Below, piece after piece: positions 35,789 to 46,200 of a stretch of DNA of 64,000 bases. Below the pieces are notes generated by a model. The model was not told where the DNA came from. It worked only from the letters and a program-made list of their open reading frames with translations, and ran no database searches. Source of the stretch: Nematostella vectensis. Lineage: Eukaryota; Cnidaria; Anthozoa; Actiniaria; Edwardsiidae. The stretch spans positions 8,228,203-8,292,202 of the forward strand of contig NC_064037.1 of the NCBI RefSeq assembly GCF_932526225.1. The letters are read 5' to 3'. A program made the position numbers and the translations under genes. Position 1 is the first letter of the stretch. Every line of letters starts with the position of its first letter.

Positions 35789-35944
35789 TTAAATTTACTA
35801 GCAAAAACCAGACATATCCTTACATAAATCTTGGCGTGAATGAATGTTAGTAGATCTCCTCTAGTTGACTTTATCCTTAAGTCACAAAATTTGAGGCAAA
35901 AAGAAATAATCAACGCATGACAAGAACTTTTCTCTTGCTCCGTG

Positions 35945-36167
35945 CTTGTATTTAGCCGCCATTACGGGGCCGAGTGAGGCCTGGGAGTTGCGCGGCTGAC
36001 TGACTGGCTGGCGAGTGACACCACAGGGTACCCGCGCAATGACCACAAAACCAAGTCGCATAGTTATACCATATTTCTATACCTATGGAGCTCCGCCCGC
36101 GGCCTGCGGCCGCGCTGGCTCCGCTATTATGGGTAATTGGTGATAGAGGATATGCTGTTCTTGTTAA
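35945..36167. repeat. GC-rich inserted repeat abutting the retrotransposon
   Basis: Unusually GC-rich for the region, with GGAGCTCCGCCCGCGGCC and GCGGCCGCGCTGGCTCC forming an imperfect palindrome near 36088-36123. The integrase homology stops at its border (about 36168), so it interrupts or replaces the 3' end of the retroelement. Type unknown. Confidence 0.5.
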
Positions 36168-36700
36168 ACCATTGGCTCTTGGATAGAGTGGGGAGCTTGT
36201 TACATGAGTAAACCCATAGTCCTTTGCGAACTGTTCATATAAATTACTTGCAAACTGGGGACCATTGTCGGATACGACAAGATCGGGGATGCCATGAGTT
36301 GAGAATATCTCTTTTAGGACACTGATTGCGGTTTCCGAGGACTCACTCGTGAGTTTCCTGACTTCTACCCACCTTGAGTAGTAGTCCACTATGACCATGT
36401 GGGACTTTCCTTTCAGGTCAAAGAGATCTACTGCCACTCTTTCCCAGGGACGGGTCGGGAAAGAAGAGGGCTTCAGAGGCCTTTCGGCTCTGGTCGATGC
36501 TTGGCGCATGTGAAACACTTGGTTACCAGATCTGTAATAGCCGAGGTGTACCTGGCCACCATACAGACATCCGTGCTCGGGCTTGACACTTGGTAATCCC
36601 CAGGTGTCCTTGATGGATCGAGTTGAGGATCTCCAATCTCATCTCTCGTGGGATGACTATTCTCTCGTCATACAGTAGTAGTCCGTCCACGACAGCAAGA
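36168..36700 (-). pseudogene. Gypsy integrase fragment
   Basis: The integrase core is recognisable: WERVAVDLFDLKGKSHMVIV, DYYSRWVEV and VVSDNGPQFASNLYEQFAKD, with the D and D of the D,D-35-E triad visible. Homology stops after SPLYPRANG, before the glutamate helix is complete, at the junction with the GC-rich repeat. The N-terminal zinc-binding part is frame-broken. Confidence 0.88.
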
Positions 36701-36725
36701 TGACCTTTGTTCTCCCAGTACGGTC

Positions 36726-37541
36726 TCAGTACTTTTTAATCTGGGAGCATTCTTCGTTAGCATCTTGTGCTTCTCTGATTTCTTGAAGTCGCTTAGGAGT
36801 TGCTGGTAAACCGGTGATAATCTGACTGGTGAAGCTTTCAACTTCTTCTACCAATGTGTCATCTTCTGGGAGTGGTTTGCTTGCTGGAGCTCGTGACAAT
36901 GTGTCAGCTATGACTTGGTTCTTCCCCGGTACGTAAACTACATGGGGATTGTACTTCAGGAGACGCATGCGGAATCTCAGAATTCTAGGCGGCATTCTTG
37001 ACAGGTCAGTGTAGCTCAGGAGAGGGACCAGCGGCTTGCGATCGGTCTCGACTGTAAACTGCATGCCAAGAACATAGTTGGTAAACTTCTCACATGCCCA
37101 GGTAACTGCCAGTGCTTCCTTCTCTATCACTGCGTATCTCTTCTCTGTCTCTGAGAGTGATCTGGATGCATATGAGACTGTTCTTCTAGTTCCGTCGTCT
37201 TGTAGCTGAAGTAAGACTGCCCCTATACCCAGGTTGGATGCATCACTGGATACAATGGTTGGGCGGTTAGGGTCATAGTGCGCAAGACTTCTTGATGACG
37301 TCAGCTCTTCCTAGATCCTTGTGAAGGATTGTTGCTGAGACTCGCCCCAGGCCCACTCATTCTCTTTCTTCAGGAGTTGTCTTAGAGGTTCGTTGAGGTT
37401 AGCTAAGCTTGGGAGGAACTTTCCCATCTGGTTGACCATACCCATGAATCGCTGCAGGTCATTGACTGTTTGAGGAGTTGGGAAACTCTTGATTGCTTCG
37501 GTCTTAGCGGGGTCTGGGCGCACACCACTTTGGTCAATAAT
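36726..37541 (-). pseudogene. Gypsy RT connection and RNase H remnant
   Basis: The frame resumes after the stop at 37545 with FPTPQTVNDLQRFMGMVNQM (the RT end), meets another stop near 37311, then continues through the RNase H core: SDASNLGIGAVLLQ, YAVIEKEALAVTWACEKF and ETDRKPLVPLL. The order matches gypsy pol. It cannot be translated as one protein because of the stops. Confidence 0.88.
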
Positions 37542-37544
37542 GTG

Positions 37545-39437
37545 TCAGAGGAACTTGACAGAGGGTTTGGAGAACTCACATTTCTCGTTGAGGGTCACAC
37601 CTGCCTCTTGTAGGCGTCTAAGGACTTCACGAAGCCTTGTGTCATGTTGCTCCTGGGTCTCTCCATGAACCAGCGTGTCGTCGATATGACAAATCACTCC
37701 ATCTAGCCCTTGTAGGATGCTGGACATGGTACGCTGATAGACCTCTGGTGCTGAGCAGATTCCAAATGGAACACGATTAAAACAAAATCTGCCATAGGGG
37801 GTGATGAAGGTAGTCAGTAGACGTGACTCCTTGTCAAGTGGGAGTTGCCAGAATCCACTGTTGGCATCCAGTTTAGAGAAGACTCTGCTTTTGCTGAGCT
37901 TGGCCAGACTTTCATCGACTGAAAACGTCGGGTGGACTTCCCTCTGGACATTTCTATTGAGTGCGACGAGGTCTACACAAATACGGACAGATCCATTAGG
38001 CTTGAGGACTGGGACCATACCAGAACACCATTGGGTTGGCTCTGTGACTGGAGAGATGACTCCCTGCTGAATCATCTTGTCCAACTCCAGCTTCACTTTG
38101 GGAAGTAAAGGGTGAGGTACTTTCCTTGGTGTAAACAGACAAACAGGGTTAGTATCAGGTTTCAAAGTAATGTGGTACTCGGTTTTCATCTTGCCGAGTC
38201 CCTTAAACAGCTTAGGAAACTCTGCTCTGTAATCAGGGATGGGAATAACTTCCTCTACATTGGTGTCTGCCCTCACTACCAGGCCTAACTTCACACAGGC
38301 ATTCCTGCTAAGCAGTGAATGGGGTTGATTCTTGACTACGTACACCGTCTCTCTCATTTCTTTCCCCTGTGCCTTCAAGCATACATCAGGGGTTCCTAAA
38401 ACTGAGAGCCTTGAACCCCCTGGGCACCTCAGAACCTCCTTAGGCTTGACTAGTTCATAGGAGTTGAGCAATGGCTCCTGGTCGCTGATCACCGACACAG
38501 CGGCACCAGTGCCTAATTTAAAAGTTATTGGTTGCCCATCGACTTCTATTTCTGCCTTCCAGTACTCCACGCTGGATTTGCTCACCTCCCCTAGGAATGG
38601 AGATTCAACTTCAAGCTCATTGACATTTCCCTTGGCTTGTTTTGACTGGCATACGCCTTGCCAATGTCCCCTCTTATTACACTTATGGCAGGTGTCATTC
38701 TTTGCTGGGCAAAGCTGACGGTCATGCTTCTGTTTGCCACAGAACATGCACTTGGATTTTCCCTGGGCACTCCCCTGGGGACCCCCCTTGGGCTGGGATT
38801 TCTTAGGCTTAGGGGTTTTCGGATGAACTTTCTTGACAAAATCTACGTTCTGACTTCTTGTCTCCCCCCTAACCACATCTCTATTTTCCTTCCTCATCTC
38901 CGTAAGCTTGCACATTTCAATAGCTTGTGTAAGAGTCAAGTCAGATTTGATTTGGAGACGATCTGATAGGGTTTCATCTTCGACTCCGACAATTATTCGG
39001 TCTCTAATTAATTCTTCCCTTAGAGAACCATAACTACAATCGTCCGCTAGCCGGTAAAGGTCTTGTAAAAACTGGTCAAAGGACTCACCGGGCTTCTGCA
39101 CGCGACGATTGAAGCGAGCTCTGTCAACGATGACGTTTTTTCGGGCACCAAAATAGGTATTCAGCGCTGTTGTCATCTCTTCGAAGGTTGCCTTCGCTCC
39201 GTCGATCTTTAGTGTTGCGAGAATGTCGTCAGCACACGATCCCATGGAGTAGAGCAGTATGCTCACTTGCTCGTTGTCGGGTTTTGATTTGAGGCCAGAG
39301 GCAATGCGGTACCTTTCGAAACGTCTCAGCCATTTTCGCCAGTTGTCAGCTTGCTGCAAGCCGTTCACTGCGGAGTTGAAACTTTCAGGGAGAGGAAAGT
39401 GTAGCTGAGCACGTTCGTCTTTATCTGTATCGCCCAT
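37545..39437 (-). pseudogene. Gypsy gag-protease-RT frame (defective)
   Basis: A 630-codon frame. A gag core occupies roughly residues 1-200. Two zinc knuckles follow, CMFCGKQKHDRQLC (atypical spacing) and CHKCNKRGHWQGVC (canonical CCHC). An aspartic protease region follows in which the expected D-T-G reads G-T-G (FKLGTGAAVSVIS), so it should be inactive. The reverse transcriptase has FSKLDANSGFWQLPLD and the catalytic box CHIDDTLVHG. Gag and pol are in one frame without a shift. The frame ends at a TGA in the RT thumb region. Confidence 0.92.
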
Positions 39438-39462
39438 AGTTCGGTTTAAGCCACTGCCACCA

Positions 39463-39618
39463 TGTTATATTATGATCGATTGAGTTGAGAGAAGTACACT
39501 GATGAACAGTCAACAACAACGTTTTAATCCAAGATGGCGGACTCACCCAGAAGTCCCGGATGTTCAAACACATAACACAGGGTTCCCAAATATGCCTAAG
39601 CTATAGCATAATACTACA
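39463..39618 (-). repeat. 5' LTR of the gypsy element
   Basis: On the minus strand it begins TGTAGTATTATG and ends CATAATATAACA, a TG...CA pair with an inverted terminal motif. It is immediately followed by the primer binding site. At 156 bp it is short for an LTR. The second LTR that would prove the borders is missing. Confidence 0.7.
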
Positions 39619-39634
39619 GTTCTCGCGCGCCCTG

Positions 39635-39956
39635 GGCCCCCAAGGATGCTGGGGACGTGACGAGGATATGGAATCCTGTGCCTTATTTCTTGGAAGTGGC
39701 GTGGCTTGAGCATAGTCCATTTGAGCAGCTGAAGTCTGAGAGGTAAGTTAAGAGTTTGGTTATTCCCGTATTTTAGGGAAATTCTCTCTTTAAGAATTGC
39801 TAGAAAAGAATCGAAGCCTAATTCACTTACATATCAAATTGTATGCGTCCCTTACGGGCAAATTTCTGCTTAAATAAGAATCTCCATCGTGATGCACGCT
39901 TTTATTTCTTATTCATAGAGTGTTGTCGCGTGCGAAAACTCAAATTTTACTTTATG
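39635..39956 (+). repeat. Long direct repeat, right copy
   Basis: Partner of 32829-33158, beginning 17 bp beyond the gypsy LTR. It keeps CTGAAGTCTGAG before AGGTAAGTTAAGAG, a good donor, so it may be the ancestral form. Confidence 0.88.
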
Positions 39957-40217
39957 TCTGTTCTTTTGATGGCAGTTATATTGTGCATTTATAAGATAAT
40001 CAGAGAGACAGTTTTGTTAATGGTTTGAATCATTTTATTTTAATTATGCTGGTATTTTACTTATATTTCTTTCTTACTTATCAATATGCACTAAGCTTTT
40101 TAATCGATGACCAGAAGAAAAAAACAACATTATTTTTGCAGTGTTTGTGAAACATGAATTTCTAGAATCTCAAGACCACTGGAATGGACTAAACCTGGCT
40201 AAACAAACGTATTCGCG

Positions 40218-43200
40218 ATGGGTGAGTTTGTAAATTGTATGCAAAGAATGCCGTCAGCAGTTTCTCAGAAATTTTTCAAGCGCGTCTAAACAGGTTTTTC
40301 CGGTTTTGAAAATGGCGATAGCGCACAAGTTCTTCATTTCATGGCGATATAAATAGAGTGCAAACAATATTACTGTGAAACATTAGCAAAAACTTGCACT
40401 GTGTTGATTTTAATAGTGTGATCGCTGCTGAACCGTAATTACGTGAATGCGTTTATTTGCGTATATTGTAGTTATCGTGCTTTGCGCCATGCACAGGTAG
40501 CCCCGGCTCACGGCGAGTGTAGGTTTATTATAGCCTGAGTATCAGGCGATTTTAATAGTGTGATCGCTGCTGAACCGTAATTACGTATAGCCTGAGTATC
40601 AGGCGATTTTAATAGTGTGATCGCTGCTGAACCGTAATTACGTGAATGCGTTTATTTGCGTATATTGTAGTTATCGTGCTTTGCGCCATGCACAGGTAGC
40701 CCCGGCTCACGGCGAGTGTAGGTTTATTATAGCCTGAGTATCAGGCGATTTTATTTTTCAAAGGTTGGAGAGGAAAAATAAAAGTACGCCTGGCACAAAT
40801 ACTTGACGCGACGCCTGCCGCCCCTTTTTAGGCCGCTGTCAAAATAGTCGGCTGTCCATTTTCCAATGACTCGCGTGGTGACACAATCAAATGCCCAAAT
40901 CAATTTATAAACAGCATTTATGTAAAAATAAAACTACATTTGTTTTATATGCAAGGGTAATAATTTTAGTAACGACGAACCCCGGTGAAGGTAACTTTAT
41001 GCTAAATGATTTGAAACGCAAGGATAGTTCACGGCTCAGGAGACTTTACGATTTAAGTATATGACTGCAGATCCACACATTTCTACAGGATATTGACATC
41101 ACCAATTTACTACAGGCTCTTTCTTCTAAATAGACAAACCTCTGCTTGAACACAAATGCCATTATTTGATAAGCTAACTCGATCAACAACTCGCGGGAAG
41201 TACCGCAAACAATCCCAAGCTTTTTTCGTGCTTTTTTTTATGCCTAGAATATTTGGCGCCTGGCCTGTCTAAAAATTTGATAGCTACTATGATGTCTGTA
41301 GTATCAAACAGCTTCTATGACATCAATATTTCCAGCGCCTTTGGTATAACTAGTAGATCGATCTTCGCTTCGAAAAACGATACCAATGAGAAATAAACAC
41401 ACGCAATGACCTGCCTGGGCAAGACATTTGAACATCAGAGTATCAGGTGGAATTTTAATTTTTCCGAAGATAATGAGGGGAGTAAAATATATTTTTTAAT
41501 GTTATAGAATACGACTATCTGATTTTGCTAACGCAAGGTTAAAAGCAGTTTTGGAGTCCGCCATTACTCAACGAGCAGTCGACGGGTTAGGGTACTATAT
41601 AGCTGAACCAATCAGCGGGCCCCATTCAAGTGCCCTTGGTTTTTTTTACCAATCAGGAGCCATGCCGAAATTCGGCATAAGAACATGCGATTTGAACAGT
41701 ACTTGTATCAGGCCCTTGTCTTGTTTCTCGCCGGCGCGATAGAAACATAGGAGGGCCTGATACTCAGGTTAGGTTTATTACTCAAACGGCAAAACGGGGA
41801 CGAATAGACGATTAAAAGGTATGGTTGGAAAGATAAATATATGTGCTGTGATTCTGCGAGGTTCAATTTGCCGTGCGATTCTGATTTTCAATTCAGAATA
41901 TTTATTTCAACGAATTTTTTGCTCATACAAACTCTGTAATAAACCTACACTCGCCGTGAGCCTGGGCTACCTGTGGGCCATGCAGCGCGAATTAGATCTT
42001 TGAAATATTATTATATAAAAACTAAAAAGTATTTCACGGGTTTGTGACTTTACGGCATCTTAAATTCACGGAACCTGCGGAAACATCTCTAAGACGCTAA
42101 ATTAAAAAATTCCTTAAGTAACTTTAATACTCTAAGACCCGATTCATATGTCACGTTCCTGCCGTGCACAATTTAATTGCTATTTGTATTGACAGAAATG
42201 CCTTGTGTAACTTGGCTTCAACATTGATTCAGATGTCGTGTTCAATAGGTTGTGGAGGATTTTGATAAAAATAAGGGCTGAAATACCCCCCCCCCCCCCC
42301 CCTTCAGGAGGAACAATTTTCCGCTTCCCCCATATTTTCGGTACCACCAAAAAAAAAACAGAAAGAAGGAGGAAAGTATGAAGGCAACAACAAACATCAA
42401 AGAAACACAAGCAAAAAAAGTGGAAGGAAGGAATTGGTTGAAAACATTAATTCAGAAAAAGTGAAGTTATTCAGTGTACATAATGTATGTATATATAGGG
42501 TACACCAAAAACTAGAAATTCGACTCTGCCAAATTTTCGTCTTTAGAAGATTTCTAAAGGGCAGACGAAAATTTGGCAGGGGCGAATTCCAGTTTTTGTG
42601 GTGTATTGTATTCATTCTTTTGGTTCACGAACATGACTATTTGGGCTTTTTGTATTTATGGGTATATATAGGGAATATACAGGTTTGCATTGCATAAATT
42701 ATACATTGCTTAATACCTATCCTGAACTCCTGGATTGTGCATGCCAAATAACTGGCCCAAAACCAAGACTTGTTGATCCAAGTAGTGAGATTTGACACTT
42801 GGTCATATTTTAAAGAAGAGAATTAACCCCTCTTTCAAAATCAATAAAGTTCAAAATCAGGTTTGTGAAGCAACGAATCAACTAACAGTTTGGTAAAAGT
42901 CCATAAGCACATTTTAAAAGCTGTCAACTCATCACTTGTATTATAAGTTTCAATGAAAGTGTGATGTTTCCTGCCACATAGGAGCTCCACTAATATTACT
43001 AGAATATGCAATTGTTATTAAAATACACAACTAAAGAGGACTATTGATAATTTCCTTATCAGATGAAGACTCAGATGAAGATTGTGATCTCATCCAGCCT
43101 AGCTTGATTCAACAGATCAAGAAAATTCTGGACCAGTACCCAGATGATGGGCAAATTCTCAAGGTGAGATGTTGGATACACCCTGTCCCCCCTTCTCTTC

Positions 43201-46200
43201 AAGAGATGCTGGATACACCCCTGTCCCCCCTTCCCTTTGTAGAGATGCTGGATACACCCTGTCCCCCCTTCTCTTCAAGAGATGCTGGATACACCCCTGT
43301 CCCCCCTTCCCTTTGTAGAGATGCTGGATACACCCCTGTCCCCCCTTCCCTTTGTAGAGATGCTGGATACACCCCTGTCCCCCCTTCCCTTTGTAGAGAT
43401 GCTGGGTACACCCCTGTCCCCCCTTCCCTTTGTAGAGATGCTGGATACACCCCTGTCCCCCCTTCCCTTTGTAGAGATGCTGGATACACCCCTGTCCCCC
43501 CTTCCCTTTGTAGAGATGTTGGATACACCCCTGTCCCCCCTTCCCTTTGTAGAGATGCTGGATACACCCCTGTCCCCCCTTCCCTTTGTAGAGATGCTGG
43601 ATACACCCCTGTCCCCCCTTCCCTTCAAGAGATGCTGCATACGCCCCTGTGCCCCCTCAAAGAGATGCTTAATACGCCCCTGTGCCCCCTCAAAGAGATG
43701 CTAAATACGCCCCTGTGCACTCTCAAAGAGATGCTAAATACGCCCCTGTGCCCCCTCAAAGAGATGCTGGATACGCCCCTGTGCCCCCTCAAAGAGATGC
43801 TGGATACGCCCCTGTGCCCCCTCAAAGAGATGCTGGATACGTCCCTGTGCCCCCTCAAAGAGATGCTGGATACGCCCCTGTGACCCCTCAAACAGATGCT
43901 AAATACGCCCCTGTGCCCCCTCAAAGTGATGCTGGATACGCCCCTGTGCCCCCTCAAAAAGATGCCAAATACGCCCCCGTGCCCCCTCAAAGAGATGCTA
44001 AATACGCCCCTGTGCCCCCTCAAAGAGATGCTTAATACGCCCCTGTGCCCCCTTAAAGAGATGCTAAATACGCCCTTGTGCCCCCTCAAAGATATGCTAA
44101 ATACTCCCCTGTGCCCCCTCAAAGAGATGCTAAATACGCCCCTGTGCCCCCTCAAAGAGATGCTGGATACGCCCCTGTTGCCCCTCAAAGAGATGCTGGA
44201 TACGCCCCTGTGCCCCCTCAAAGAGATGCTGAAGACGCCTCTGTGCCCCCTCAAAGAGATGCTGGATACGCCTCTGTGCCCCCTCAAAGAGATACATCTT
44301 TTGTCCCTCTCCTTTAAGAGATAATGAATGCACCATCGTGCCCCTGTGTTACACCCTGTCCCCCATCCCCAGCGTCTAAATGAGTAAACATGGTGTAAAT
44401 ACACAATGTCATTGTGTTCAGGAACTTATTCAGAATGCAGAAGATGCTGAAGCAAGAGAAGTGAAGGTCTTGTATGATGAACACTCCTATGGGACTCACA
44501 GTCTCTTTAAACCAGAGCTGGCAAAATTTCAGGTGAGGAATTAGTCTTGATTCTAATGTCATCTCATCTCTACGCGCATGAGAGTACAAGGCTATCCAAG
44601 ATTTTTTCTTATTACGCAAATCTCCAAATATTAGACATATTTTACACCGTGTATCCCATTTAGCGGGTCAGTACGCAGCTCTTACAAGCTGCAATTTGAT
44701 TGGGCAAATGAACAATCAAATTGCAGCTCGACACAAAAAACAAGAAGAATAGAGGCAAAAGAACTCCTTTGTAGAACAAAGATAGTAGGAGACAAAGCAG
44801 CTGCGTACTTACTCCCTTCAGCACATCTTTGCATGTATGCATGTAAAGTGCTATAGCCAGACCAAGCAGTTATATTGGTCCCGATTAAGCAACTTGCCTA
44901 AACTTGTTTCATTTAATAGACTTCAGAGACAAAGATGACAGTACTACCGACAAAAAAGTTGAATTGAAAGCTTTTTTTTAAATTATGGTTTATTATGGTA
45001 GGATTTTTACCCCCTGTACATTATAATGTATTTCTTGTGGTATTAAATGCCTATGTAAATGCCATTCATGCCATTGTCTTTTAGGGCCCTGCCTTGTATG
45101 CATACAATAACGCCATGTTTAAACGAGATGACTGGAATGGCCTCCGTATGCTATGCGATAGCATCAAAGTCAAGGACCCCATGAAAGTCGGCCGCTTTGG
45201 GTTGGGCTTTAAGTCCGTCTTTCACATGACAGGTAATACTTATGTCTATATGTATCATACGAGACACCAAAAACTGGAAATCGACTCTGCCAAATTTTCG
45301 TCTTTAATAAGACTTCTTCAGGGCAGACTGAAGAAGGTGAATCGTAACAAGCTTATTTACATCAGAATTTCATCAGAGTTTCTGATGTAAATAAGCTTGT
45401 TACGATTCACCTTCTTCAGTCTGCCCTGAAGAAGTCTTATTAAAGACGAAAATTTGGCAGAGTCGATTTCCAGTTTTTGGTGTATTGTATTCATTGTTCT
45501 GGTACGAGATCGCGACAGTTTGGGCTTTTTGATTCTATTTGTATCATACAATGGTGGTTCAAATAAAAAAAACTGAACCAGAGTTCTCCAAGCCCTCAGT
45601 TTTCTGCCTCGAGGGGCAGGCGTTGTTTTTCTTTAAAAGGTTAAAAGGGTAATTGAACCCAAGGAACCTCATCCCTTGATCCCCCATTGGAATAAACTTA
45701 TATGCAACACCCTTCATCAGAGTTTGGTGTCATTTCTAACGTAATGGAAGTGCATTGCTTTTGACGTAGATCTGCCAAGTGTGATAAGCAGCGATCGCCT
45801 TCGTATGATTGATCCACAAGAGACGTTCGTCAGCACCCCAGAGAGAAGGCGAACTGGAAGAGGGTGGCACCTGAAGGACGCTGCGTCAATACGCAGAACT
45901 CCTGACCAGTTTGCTCCTTACAAGGGAATTTTCAACTGTTCCCAGGAAGCTTTCGCTAATGGAGAATACGACGGAACACTGTTTCGCTTCCCTTTAAGGC
46001 AAGAAGCATCAAAAGTGTCGGAGAACGTTTATTCTTGCAAGAAGATCCAGGGTCTGTACGAGTGTTTCAAGGCCGAGGCGCACCTGACACTCCTGTTCAT
46101 GAAGAGCCTGGAGAGCATCGAGCTGTATGAGCGAGGAGTTGACGACAAGGAGCCCAAGAAGTGTTTCCAGGTGAAGATATCAGACTCATGCCTCGAGCAT

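Larger units (their letters stand above)
36168..39618 (-). mobile_element. Ty3/gypsy LTR retrotransposon, defective, 3' truncated
   Basis: In minus-strand order: a short LTR (39618-39463), a primer binding site starting TGGTGGCAGTGG directly after it, one long gag-protease-RT frame, RNase H and part of integrase. Stop codons or frame breaks separate the later parts, the protease has lost its active-site aspartate, and the integrase ends where unrelated GC-rich DNA begins. No 3' LTR was found in the window. Gene order RT-RNase H-integrase is that of Ty3/gypsy elements. Confidence 0.93.

Noticed and set aside
43199-44404. Long frames on both strands in sacsin intron 2
   Set aside because: Products of the 39/33-bp minisatellite between well-defined exons 2 and 3. 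Only the read-through of exon 2 is kept as a finding.
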